Assembly: GCA_947306175.1 (NCBI GenBank)
Contig: CAMZFV010000019.1
Coordinates: 1 to 54,247, forward strand
Direction of reading: 5' to 3'
Length of the DNA: 54,247 nt
Origin: an uncultured Prevotellaceae bacterium
GTDB lineage: Bacteria; Bacteroidota; Bacteroidia; Bacteroidales; Muribaculaceae
Position numbers and translations under genes: made by a program
The notes under the pieces: model-generated
The model's database searches: none
The model's input: only the letters and a program-made list of their open reading frames with translations
What the model was told of the DNA's origin: nothing
In this document: positions 1-7,381 of the stretch, in pieces
How the letters are laid out: each line of letters opens with the position of its first letter
Position numbering within the stretch: the stretch's first letter is position 1

Positions 1-17
1 AATTCAAAAATAGCCGC

Positions 18-25
18 TACATTTG
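18..25 (+). promoter_or_regulatory. Bacteroidetes -7 promoter box (TACATTTG)
   Basis: TACATTTG matches the Bacteroidetes sigma-ABfr -7 consensus TAnnTTTG. Transcription should start near position 30, giving a leader of about 45 nt before the lipoprotein ATG at 76. The -33 element would fall at or beyond the window edge, so it cannot be checked. Confidence 0.7.
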
Positions 26-75
26 CGGCGTTGAAAGTTTTATTATTAATCATTTAATTTAAAAGTTGTTTTATT

Positions 76-630
76 ATGAAGAAGTTTTTATTGATGTTTG
101 CAGCTGTTGCTGCTATCGCATTTGTTGGTTGCAAGACCGAGACCAAGCCCGAGGCTGAGGTTGTTGAAGAGGCTCCCGTAGCTGAGTACACTGTTGACGG
201 CGTTGCCGCTGAGCTGTTGAACTGCGCTGATGAGGCTGCTGCTGTTAGCTTCCTCGATGGTATCAAGGCTAAGGCTGAGGAGCTGCTGAATGGTGGCGAC
301 GAGGCTGGCTACTTCAACATCATCAACATCCTGAAGACCGTTTGGGATAACAACAAGGATGCCATCCTTGCCAAGATCCCGACCCTGGCTGAGAAGATGA
401 CTGGTTACATCGATGTTCCCGAGAACCTGAAGGCTGGTTTTGCTGAGTTCGTAGCAAAGCAGGCTGCTGAGAAGGTTGGTGACGCCGTAGAGGCTGCTAC
501 TGACGCTGCTGCCGAGAAGGTTGGTGACGCTGTAGACGCTGCTAAGGACGCCGCTGGCAATGCAGTTGACGCTGCTAAGGAGAAAGGCGCTGAGGCTGCT
601 CAGGCTGTAGCTGACGAGCTGAAGAAGTAA
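76..630 (+). CDS. Small Ala-rich lipoprotein with amphipathic helical repeats
   Basis: This is a 184-residue predicted lipoprotein. A lipobox-like FVGC puts the acylated Cys at residue 19, after a short hydrophobic signal peptide. Residues about 40-130 form a small helical region of unrecognised family. The C-terminal third is Ala/Lys/Asp/Glu-rich and repeats: AAEKVGDAVEAATDA is followed at once by AAEKVGDAVDAAKDA and then a degenerate third copy. This resembles LEA or apolipoprotein-type amphipathic helices, so membrane or envelope association is an inference. Codon use is strongly biased (GCT for Ala, AAG for Lys), as in highly expressed genes. It has its own promoter and a strong terminator. 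No enzyme motif is visible and the function is unknown. Confidence 0.85.
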   Translation: MKKFLLMFAAVAAIAFVGCKTETKPEAEVVEEAPVAEYTVDGVAAELLNCADEAAAVSFLDGIKAKAEELLNGGDEAGYFNIINILKTVWDNNKDAILAKIPTLAEKMTGYIDVPENLKAGFAEFVAKQAAEKVGDAVEAATDAAAEKVGDAVDAAKDAAGNAVDAAKEKGAEAAQAVADELKK

Positions 631-660
631 TCTAAGAAAACAAGATTAATCCCTTATACA

Positions 661-700
661 AATCAGGGCTGACTCGATTGGGGTCAGCCCTGATTGTTTT
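661..700. terminator. Terminator between convergent genes
   Basis: A perfect 13-bp stem (661-673 with 683-695) encloses a 9-nt loop and is followed by GTTTTG. It ends the lipoprotein transcript and may also serve the minus-strand acetyltransferase gene ending at 718. Confidence 0.9.
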
Positions 701-717
701 GTATCGTGCTCATGCCT

Positions 718-1215
718 TTATTTCTTCGCTAACTGATACGCCAGGCGCTCGTCACCATTAAGCAGATAGATGATACCGCAGTAGGCAAAACCATAACGGT
801 CGATTACGTGGCGCATGATGACGTTGTCGCGGTGAGTGTCGATGCGCAAGTTCCCAGCCACATCCATGCAGTAGTCCATCACGTCGCTGAATACGCCATG
901 ACTGCTGGCAGAACTCGCCAAACGATGCACCACATAGTAAGGCTTATCATCTAGCCATTGTCCCTCGAAGATTTCCTTGTAAGTTGGTTCAGGTCCAGGG
1001 ATAAAGGCAAATGAAGCGATTATTTCCCCACCCTCTTCCACGCACAGGTAGCAGTGCCCATTGTTAATGTCATTCTCGATAGTCTCACGACTGGGGTAGC
1101 CATCGGTCCACTGGTTCATGTTGCCACACGAGCGCATGATGCCACGAGCCTCGTCAACGAGCCTCATGATTACGGGCACATCCTCCAGCCTCGCTTTTCT
1201 AATCATCCTTTTCAT
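718..1215 (-). CDS. GNAT family N-acetyltransferase
   Basis: This 165-residue protein has the size and layout of a single-domain GNAT acetyltransferase. It has an N-terminal IRKARLEDVPVIMRLVDEAR strand-helix, a central strand around IIASFAFI, and a C-terminal region with LRIDTHRDNVIMRHVIDRYG followed by FAYCGIIYL. That order, a helix carrying N-x-x-M then GF-x-Y-x-G, is typical of the acetyl-CoA-binding half of the family. The substrate cannot be told. It is the last gene of a minus-strand operon after mutS2 and the M3 peptidase; only 10 nt separate it from the peptidase stop, and its ATG lies inside the heptameric repeat of that spacer. Confidence 0.85.
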   Translation of the reverse strand: MKRMIRKARLEDVPVIMRLVDEARGIMRSCGNMNQWTDGYPSRETIENDINNGHCYLCVEEGGEIIASFAFIPGPEPTYKEIFEGQWLDDKPYYVVHRLASSASSHGVFSDVMDYCMDVAGNLRIDTHRDNVIMRHVIDRYGFAYCGIIYLLNGDERLAYQLAKK

Positions 1216-1228
1216 TCTTCATTCTTCA
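1212..1228 (-). repeat. Heptameric tandem repeat carrying TGA in three frames
   Basis: On the minus strand the unit TGAAGAA recurs with a 7-nt period. TGA lies at 1228-1226, 1221-1219 and 1214-1212. The first TGA is the stop codon of the M3 peptidase, and the last overlaps the ATG of the acetyltransferase (1215-1213). Because 7 is not a multiple of 3, the three TGAs fall in the three reading frames. Confidence 0.8.
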
Positions 1229-3274
1229 TTTAGCAGGCACTATGCCGTCGCGACGCATCATGGCATCTATGTGGGGTTCAGTTCCGCGGAAACGCTTGTA
1301 CAGGATCATTGGGGCTTCAGTGCCACCACGGGAGAGGACATTATTCAACCAGGAACGGGCGGTATCGAGATTGAAGATGCCGTCCTGCTTGAACTTGTCG
1401 AAGGCGTCGCACTCGATCATTTCGGCCCACTTGTAACCATAGTAACCTGCCGCATAGCCACCCGAGAAGATATGGGTGAACTGAGGTGACATGATGCAAC
1501 CCTCAACAGGTTCAAAAGCCTGCACATCCTTGACGGCAGCGTACTCGAAGTTGAAATCGTCACCCACATATTGCTCGGAAATGCTGTGCCACGCCATATC
1601 GAGGTAACCGAAACCCAACTGGCGCACACAGGCATATGCGGCACCGTATTGCGATGAAGCGATCAGTTTGTCTATCAGTTCTTGGGGAACAGGTTCACCC
1701 GTCTGATAATGACGAGCGAAACTATCCAAGAACTCGCGCTCATATACGTAATTCTCATTGAACTGCGAGGGCACTTCGACGAAGTCGCGATAAACATTGG
1801 TGCCCGATAATGACTGATACTTGCAGCGGCTCAACAACTGGTGCAAAGCATGGCCGAATTCATGCATGAAGGTCTCGACCTCACGCACCGTGAGCAGTGA
1901 CGGTTTGGTCTCGGTGGGACGAGTGAAGTTCATCGTCAGGGTCACCAGCGGACGCACATCGTTGCCGTTGTCATCGATGTATTGTTCGCGGAAACTCGTC
2001 ATCCAGGCACCGCTCTGTTTGGTGGCACGGGGGAAGAAATCTAGATAAAGCATACCCACGGCCTTTCCGTCCTCATCAGTAACGTCAAAGACCTCTACCT
2101 CGGGATGGAACACCTGGGCATCATGATTGGGAGTGAAACGCAGACCATACATCCGCTTGGCAAAGCCGAATACGCCTTTGGTCACGCTACTCAACTCAAA
2201 GTAAGGCCGTAACAACTCGTCGTTGATTTCAAACATTGAGTCCTTTTCCTTATTGCTGTAGTAGGCATAGTCCCACGGCATAATTTCCACGGGCTTGCCC
2301 TCCAGATTGCAGGCGAAGGCGGTAAGTCGCTCCATTTCATTGCGCTCCACAGGGAGATAAGCCTCACGCAACTCATTGAGCATCTGATAGACACGGTCGG
2401 GTGTACCCGCCATTGAATGTTGCAACTTGTATTCGGCAAAGGTCTTGCAGCCCATGAGACGGGCAATCTCCAATCGGGTGTTGGCGATGTCACGCAAGAT
2501 GTCGAGGTTACAATATTCCCCGCCGGTACACTGGCGGTTGTACATCTTATACAACTGCTCGCGCAGGTCGCGACGGTCACTGTATTTCATGAAGGGGATA
2601 TAACTCGGGGCATCAAGTGTGATCAGCCACTTGTCCTCTCGACCCTTATCCTTAGCGGCATGCTTGGCAGCATCGAGGGCGCTCTCGGGCAGACCATCAA
2701 GATCGGCTTCGGTGAGCCAGAATTCATATTGCGGCGTTTCCTTGAGCGCATTCTGGTCAAACTTCAAAGTCAGTTCAGTCAACCGCTTGGACAGCTCACG
2801 ATAACGTTCACGATCAGCACCTTGCAGGTTAGCACCACTGCGCACAAAGCCGTCATAGGTCTCACGCATCAGCATCTGATCCTCAACATCATGTTTCGCC
2901 TTATCAAAGTGATCGTGAACATACTTTACCCGTTGCCACAAGCGCTCGTTGAGGGTGATGCTGTTGAAGTGTTCGCTCAAGACGGGTGCCATGCGCTCGC
3001 TGATTGCCATCAAAGCGTCATCGGCATTGGCCGAAAGCATGGGATAGAACACGCCCAACACCCTGTTGAGTGTTGAGCCAGCGCGGTCAAGCGCCACAAT
3101 CGTATTCTCGAACGACGCCTCGGCCTCGTTGCTGGTGATGGCCTCGACCTCGGCATCATGCTGCTTGATTCCCTCACGGATGGCAGGCTCATAATCAGCA
3201 TTGGTGATACGGTCAAAGGGTACTGCCCCACCCGTAGTCCTGAATGGCCTTAAAAATATGTTGCTCTCTATCAT
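1226..3274 (-). CDS. dcp: M3 family zinc metallopeptidase (peptidyl-dipeptidase Dcp type)
   Basis: This 682-residue protein matches the M3 (thimet oligopeptidase/Dcp) family in length and motifs. The zinc-binding HEFGH is at residues 471-475 within ETFMHEFGHALHQLLS. The downstream third-ligand region and the C-terminal FSGGYAAGYYGYKWAEM block are family hallmarks. The start LRPFRTTGGAVPFDRI matches the Dcp-type N terminus. There is no signal peptide, so it should act in the cytoplasm, cleaving dipeptides or short peptides from oligopeptides. It is the middle gene of mutS2 - M3 - GNAT. The spacer to mutS2 holds a 9-nt periodic repeat rather than a promoter, which supports cotranscription. Confidence 0.95.
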   Translation of the reverse strand: MIESNIFLRPFRTTGGAVPFDRITNADYEPAIREGIKQHDAEVEAITSNEAEASFENTIVALDRAGSTLNRVLGVFYPMLSANADDALMAISERMAPVLSEHFNSITLNERLWQRVKYVHDHFDKAKHDVEDQMLMRETYDGFVRSGANLQGADRERYRELSKRLTELTLKFDQNALKETPQYEFWLTEADLDGLPESALDAAKHAAKDKGREDKWLITLDAPSYIPFMKYSDRRDLREQLYKMYNRQCTGGEYCNLDILRDIANTRLEIARLMGCKTFAEYKLQHSMAGTPDRVYQMLNELREAYLPVERNEMERLTAFACNLEGKPVEIMPWDYAYYSNKEKDSMFEINDELLRPYFELSSVTKGVFGFAKRMYGLRFTPNHDAQVFHPEVEVFDVTDEDGKAVGMLYLDFFPRATKQSGAWMTSFREQYIDDNGNDVRPLVTLTMNFTRPTETKPSLLTVREVETFMHEFGHALHQLLSRCKYQSLSGTNVYRDFVEVPSQFNENYVYEREFLDSFARHYQTGEPVPQELIDKLIASSQYGAAYACVRQLGFGYLDMAWHSISEQYVGDDFNFEYAAVKDVQAFEPVEGCIMSPQFTHIFSGGYAAGYYGYKWAEMIECDAFDKFKQDGIFNLDTARSWLNNVLSRGGTEAPMILYKRFRGTEPHIDAMMRRDGIVPAK

Positions 3275-3299
3275 GATTTCTTGATTGTCTTATTTTAGT

Positions 3300-3331
3300 T
3301 ATAGAAGCTATAGAGACTATAGATGCTATAG
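3300..3331. repeat. 9-nt periodic repeat of (C/T)TATAGA units
   Basis: TATAG occurs at 3300, 3309, 3318 and 3327, exactly 9 nt apart. The last three are within the palindrome CTATAG. The repeat fills most of the 68-nt spacer between mutS2 (stop at 3343) and the M3 peptidase gene (start at 3274). Unlike the 7-nt repeats elsewhere in the window, a 9-nt period keeps the same reading frame. Confidence 0.8.
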
Positions 3332-3342
3332 ATTTTTTCTTT

Positions 3343-5799
3343 TTATTCCAGTTCCACCACGGTGATGCCTGCGCCACCGAACTGGACGTGCTCGTCACGA
3401 TAGGACTTCACACCGTCCACCGTGTGCAGGTACTCACGGATAGCCACCTTCAAGGCGCCCGTGCCCGTTCCATGCAGGATGCGCACCCGCTGGGCGCTGA
3501 ACTGGATGGCATCGTCGATGAAATAGGTAATCGCTTGAAGCGCCTCATCGGCACGCATGCCGCGCACGTCAATATCGGGTTTGAAATTCAACTGGCGAGT
3601 GCGTATCTCGTCGCTTGTGGCACGGCCCAGTGACTCGACCTTGGGCGTTTTCTCCTTGCGCATAGTACGTTCCACCTTGTCGGCCTCGATGCGGGTCTTG
3701 ATGTTGCCGAATGCCACCAGGGCATATTTCTCGTCGATATTGATGAGTGTGCCCACGGTGGTCGTGCCCTTCAAGACCACATTATCACCTGTCCGCAACG
3801 GGCGGTTCATGTCATCAACGGGCTTGGGCGCAGCCTTCTTGGGTTGCTTGCGACGCGGTTTTTCCTTGGGAGTGAGTTCCTTGAGACGTTCAGGCTCCAC
3901 GGGATCCTCGGCATTGAGGCGCTGCTTGAATTCATCCAGCTGTCGCCGCAGTTCCTTGGTACGTTCCTTCTCGGCCTGCTGAAGGCGTATTTCCTTGATG
4001 GTACGCTCGATCTGGGCATTGCTGCCACGCAGGATTTCCTGTGCCTCGTTGCGAGCGTCATGGATAATCTGCCGGTGCTCGGCACGGATGTTATCCAAGC
4101 GCTCATCATAATCGGCTATCATCTGGTCAAGGCGTTTCTCCTTGGCGCGTACATCCTGGCGTTTGTTTTCCCAATAACGGCGGTCCCGCACGATGTCGAG
4201 CAGATACTTGTCCATGTTGATGTAGTCGCTGCCTACGATTTCGCTGGCCTTGTCAATGACCTGCTGCGGCAGACCCGTCTTGCGGGCAATCTCTATGGCA
4301 AACGAGCTGCCAGGATAGCCCATCGACAACTGGAACAAGGGCTGCATACGCTGGCGGTCATAGAGCATAGCGCCATTGACCACCCCATCAGTCTCATCAG
4401 CAAAGTGCTTAAGGTTCTGGTAGTGGGTCGTGACCACGCCCATCACCTGGTGCTCATTGAGCTGTTCCAGGATGGATTGGGCGATAGCACCGCCAATCTG
4501 CGGCTCGGTGCCGCTGCCCATCTCGTCGATGAGGATGAGCGTTTCCTTGCCACCCTTAGAGAGGAACAGTTTCATGTTCTGCAGGTGGCTACTATAGGTA
4601 CTCAGGTCGTTCTCGATGCTCTGCTGGTCACCGATGTCGATGAAGATGTCCCGGAACAGGCCCATGTGGGAATTGTCCCGCAATGTGGGCAACAGGCCGC
4701 ATTGCATCATGTATTGCACCACGCCCACCGTCTTGAGGCACACCGACTTGCCACCTGCATTGGGACCTGAAATCACTAAGATACGATCGTTCTTGTTCAA
4801 GGCGATGTTCAGAGGCACCACTTCCTTGCCCTGACTGCGCAACGAGAGCATCAGTGCCGGGTGAATAGCGTTGTACCACTCCACAATAGGCTTACGGTCC
4901 ACATGACACATCTGTGCGCCAACGTTTTGTGCAAAGAGGGCTTTTGCACGGATAAAGTCCAGCTGGCCCAAAGTTTCCAGCACACCTGCCAATTCGCCGA
5001 GGTGAGGACGTATCTGGTCGGTCACCTCAGTGAGGATGCGTATGATTTCGCGGGCAATCTCGGCCTCGGTTTCACGGATGCGGTTATTGGCCTCGACGAT
5101 GGCATCGGGCTCGATGAAGACAGTCTTGCCCGTGGCGCTCTCGTCATGAACGATACCGTGCAGCTTGCGCTTGTTCATAGCACTCACGGGCAGCACCAGT
5201 CTGCCATCACGCAACGAGGGTTGCACATCGTTGTCGAGAATGCCGTCCTGCTTGCCTTGGGCGATAATGCGGCGCATAGTGCCATTGATGCTGCTGGTCA
5301 CCCGAGCGATGGTTGTGCGCAACTCCTGCAACTGGGGAGAAGCCGTGTCCTTGATGTTACCAGACTTGTCAAGCACATGACCGATGGCTGCACTCAACTC
5401 AGGGAATGACTGAAGGCCGCTCGTCAACTCACGCAAGCGGGGATATGAAGAGTTGCCATCCACGTCGGCAGTAAAAAAGCGCACCACTTGTGTCACAGTC
5501 ATCAACAGGCGTTGCAGGTCAAACAGACGCTCTGCCGACAGGAACGTGCCAGGTGTCGCCACCTCCTTGAGCACCACTCTCAGGTCAAAGTAGTAACTCA
5601 ACGGGAATTCCTTGCCAGTCTGCACGATAGAGAGAAATTCGTTAGTCTCTTCCAACCAACGGATTACCTCGTCACGACGTGTGGAGAAACGCAACCGCGG
5701 CACATTGGCAGCACCCAAAGCACTTACACAGTAGCGTTCCAGCTCACGCCTCACGGCATCAAAACCTATCTTGTTCTCGAAGGTTGAGGGATATATCAT
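3343..5799 (-). CDS. mutS2: MutS2 family ATPase/endonuclease
   Basis: This 818-residue protein has the full MutS2 layout. An N-terminal core/clamp region is followed by a MutS-type ATPase with Walker A GPNAGGKS near residue 345 and Walker B LILIDEMGSGTEP. A long charged coiled-coil follows, then a C-terminal Smr nuclease domain (DVRGMRADEAL, then ILHGTGTGALK). MutS2 lacks the MutS mismatch-recognition domain; known homologues suppress recombination or rescue collided ribosomes. I chose the ATG at 5799 (MIYPSTFENKIGFD) because homologues start there and the -7 box lies directly upstream. The open frame extends 63 nt further upstream but would include that promoter. It is the first gene of the mutS2 - M3 - GNAT operon. 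Confidence 0.95.
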   Translation of the reverse strand: MIYPSTFENKIGFDAVRRELERYCVSALGAANVPRLRFSTRRDEVIRWLEETNEFLSIVQTGKEFPLSYYFDLRVVLKEVATPGTFLSAERLFDLQRLLMTVTQVVRFFTADVDGNSSYPRLRELTSGLQSFPELSAAIGHVLDKSGNIKDTASPQLQELRTTIARVTSSINGTMRRIIAQGKQDGILDNDVQPSLRDGRLVLPVSAMNKRKLHGIVHDESATGKTVFIEPDAIVEANNRIRETEAEIAREIIRILTEVTDQIRPHLGELAGVLETLGQLDFIRAKALFAQNVGAQMCHVDRKPIVEWYNAIHPALMLSLRSQGKEVVPLNIALNKNDRILVISGPNAGGKSVCLKTVGVVQYMMQCGLLPTLRDNSHMGLFRDIFIDIGDQQSIENDLSTYSSHLQNMKLFLSKGGKETLILIDEMGSGTEPQIGGAIAQSILEQLNEHQVMGVVTTHYQNLKHFADETDGVVNGAMLYDRQRMQPLFQLSMGYPGSSFAIEIARKTGLPQQVIDKASEIVGSDYINMDKYLLDIVRDRRYWENKRQDVRAKEKRLDQMIADYDERLDNIRAEHRQIIHDARNEAQEILRGSNAQIERTIKEIRLQQAEKERTKELRRQLDEFKQRLNAEDPVEPERLKELTPKEKPRRKQPKKAAPKPVDDMNRPLRTGDNVVLKGTTTVGTLINIDEKYALVAFGNIKTRIEADKVERTMRKEKTPKVESLGRATSDEIRTRQLNFKPDIDVRGMRADEALQAITYFIDDAIQFSAQRVRILHGTGTGALKVAIREYLHTVDGVKSYRDEHVQFGGAGITVVELE

Positions 5800-5804
5800 A
5801 GCCA

Positions 5805-5812
5805 CAAAATTA
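5805..5812 (-). promoter_or_regulatory. -7 box of mutS2, 5 nt before ATG
   Basis: TAATTTTG on the minus strand ends 5 nt before the mutS2 ATG at 5799. In this promoter class transcription starts about 4-6 nt after the box, so the mRNA should be leaderless or nearly so. Confidence 0.7.
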
Positions 5813-5842
5813 CAAATTTTTCGCTGAATGACGAAAAATTTG

Positions 5843-5850
5843 TATCTTCG
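5843..5850 (+). promoter_or_regulatory. -7 box of a candidate small RNA (TATCTTCG)
   Basis: TATCTTCG followed by CGGC resembles the common Bacteroidetes promoter form TATCTTTGCGG with one mismatch. A T-rich TTTTTCG lies at 5817-5823, about 20 nt upstream, where a -33 element belongs. No plus-strand gene begins before the terminator at 5896-5938. Confidence 0.45.
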
Positions 5851-5854
5851 CGGC

Positions 5855-5938
5855 ATCATCAATCAAATCTTATCTATCTGATTCATGAGAAAACTGTGCT
5901 CCGTGGATGGCTCAAATCACCTAAACGGAGCACTTTTT
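5855..5938 (+). ncRNA. Candidate ~84-nt small RNA
   Basis: A promoter-like box (5843-5850) and a strong intrinsic terminator (5896-5938) face the same way in the spacer between divergent mutS2 and the C1 peptidase. Neither flanking gene needs a plus-strand terminator here. The simplest reading is a short independent transcript from about 5855 to 5938. A short frame opens at 5885 (ATGAGAAAACTG) but runs through the terminator, so it is unlikely to be the product. I do not recognise the RNA family. Confidence 0.4.
5896..5938 (+). terminator. Intrinsic terminator in a divergent spacer
   Basis: GTGCTCCGT (5896-5904) pairs perfectly with ACGGAGCAC (5925-5933) around a 20-nt loop, followed by five T. 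It lies upstream of the separate promoter of the C1 peptidase gene. Confidence 0.7.
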
Positions 5939-5981
5939 GCAAATTATTATCACAAAACACGTGAAATTCAGAAAAAATGCT

Positions 5982-5989
5982 TACATTTG
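5982..5989 (+). promoter_or_regulatory. -7 box of the C1 peptidase gene
   Basis: TACATTTG followed by CGAG is a full match to TAnnTTTG. Predicted start is near 5994, about 50 nt before the ATG at 6045. Confidence 0.75.
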
Positions 5990-6044
5990 CGAGTTATATC
6001 AAAGAAATACAATTAACCTAACATTAATAACAAAATCATTTTTT

Positions 6045-7250
6045 ATGAAGAAGTTTTTATTCTTACTGCTCGCTTCGGCCGTAGCAATCAACGTTATGGC
6101 CGATAGCAAGGTTGTCATCCCCGACAGCACCGGTTTCAAGTTCACCGACACTAAGGTTATCAATCACACTCCCGTCAAGGACCAGAACAAGTCCGGTACG
6201 TGCTGGTGCTACTCGACCAACTCTTTCTTTGAGAACGAGATCCTGCGTCTCACTGGCAAGGAGGTTCACCTGAGCGAGGGCTTTGTGGTTAACCACTGCT
6301 ACTATGACAAAGCCATCAAGTACATCCGCATGGATGGTACGATCAACTTTGCCGAGGGCGGCGCTGCCGAGGACGTGCCCTACGTATGGCGCAAATACGG
6401 TATGATGCCCAACGAGGTTTACACCGGCATGACCTATGGTGACAAGAAGTTTGACACCAGCGAGTTGACCGCTCTGCTGAAAGGCTTTGTCGGCACCATC
6501 AACAAGAACAGCCGCGGCAAGCTCACTCCCGCGTGGAAGGACGGTCTGCAGGCTGTCCTCGACAGCTATATGGGCAAGATGCCCGAGACTTTTGTCTATG
6601 AGGGTAAGACTTACACCCCGAAGACCTGGGCTGCCAGCCTCGGTATCAATATGGACGACTATGTGCCCATCGCATCGTTCACTCACCACCCCTACTATGA
6701 GCCCTTCGTCCTTGAGGTGGCCGACAACTGGCTGTGGTCCAGCTATCAGAACGTGCCCATCGACGAGCTTCTGGAGATTGCAAACTATGCCATCGACAAC
6801 GGCTACAGCATCGCTTGGGGTTCAGACGTGAGCGAGAAAGGATTCAAGTGGCGCAATGGTTATGCCATCCTGCCCGTCAAGAAGGAAGTTCCCGATGCAG
6901 CCGGTACCGACATGGCTCGTTGGGCACAGCTCAGCGACAAGGACCGCGAGGCCGAGTTGTGGGACATCAAGGGCCCGGTTAAGGAGCAGTGGGTAACTCC
7001 TGAGGAGCGTCAAGAGATGTTTGACAACAAGGAGACCACCGACGACCATGGTATGGTAATCATGGGTAAGGCTGTTGACCAGGAAGGCAACAAGTACTTC
7101 AAGGTGCAGAACAGTTGGGACACCAACCAGCTCTATGAAGGCTACTTCTATTGCAGCGAGGCCTTCTTCCGCGCCAAGACGTTGAACATCCTCGTCCACA
7201 AGGATGCCATCCCCGCCAAGATTGCCAAGAAGATGGGCATCAAGAAGTGA
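6045..7250 (+). CDS. pepC: Secreted C1 family cysteine peptidase (aminopeptidase C / bleomycin hydrolase type)
   Basis: This 401-residue papain-fold peptidase is of the C1B (bleomycin hydrolase/PepC) type. The nucleophile Cys53 is in DQNKSGTCWCYST. The catalytic His is in TTDDHGMVIMG and the Asn in VQNSWDTN. Unlike classical cytosolic PepC it begins with a signal peptide (hydrophobic residues 4-18, likely cleavage after VMA at residue 19), so it should work in the periplasm or outside as an aminopeptidase. The ATG at 6045 is chosen because it starts the signal peptide and lies about 50 nt after a clean promoter; the frame is open further upstream but covers that promoter. It appears monocistronic. 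Confidence 0.92.
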   Translation: MKKFLFLLLASAVAINVMADSKVVIPDSTGFKFTDTKVINHTPVKDQNKSGTCWCYSTNSFFENEILRLTGKEVHLSEGFVVNHCYYDKAIKYIRMDGTINFAEGGAAEDVPYVWRKYGMMPNEVYTGMTYGDKKFDTSELTALLKGFVGTINKNSRGKLTPAWKDGLQAVLDSYMGKMPETFVYEGKTYTPKTWAASLGINMDDYVPIASFTHHPYYEPFVLEVADNWLWSSYQNVPIDELLEIANYAIDNGYSIAWGSDVSEKGFKWRNGYAILPVKKEVPDAAGTDMARWAQLSDKDREAELWDIKGPVKEQWVTPEERQEMFDNKETTDDHGMVIMGKAVDQEGNKYFKVQNSWDTNQLYEGYFYCSEAFFRAKTLNILVHKDAIPAKIAKKMGIKK

Positions 7251-7332
7251 GGTTTAATGCTCGCGTTGCGAGCAGTTTAAAGCTTATTGTTTAATGATGC
7301 TCGCACCAACTCACTCCTAACAATTACTAACT

Positions 7333-7371
7333 GGGGACTCGCAGGCATTGTGCTTGCGGGTCTCCTTGTTC
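7333..7371 (+). terminator. Long hairpin before the GT-C gene
   Basis: A 15-bp stem (7333-7347 with 7351-7365) contains three G-T pairs and closes on a TTG loop, followed by TTGTTCT. It probably ends the C1 peptidase transcript. A second, smaller hairpin, TGCTCGC/GCGAGCA, lies at 7258-7274 just after the peptidase stop. The T-tracts are weak. The long hairpin ends only 16 nt before the next start codon, so it could also act as an attenuator. Confidence 0.5.
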
Positions 7372-7381
7372 TCATTCTACT

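Noticed and set aside
5937..6044. N-terminal extension of the C1 peptidase
   Set aside because: The frame is open, but it covers the promoter box at 5982-5989 and would hide the signal peptide; the ATG at 6045 is the natural start.
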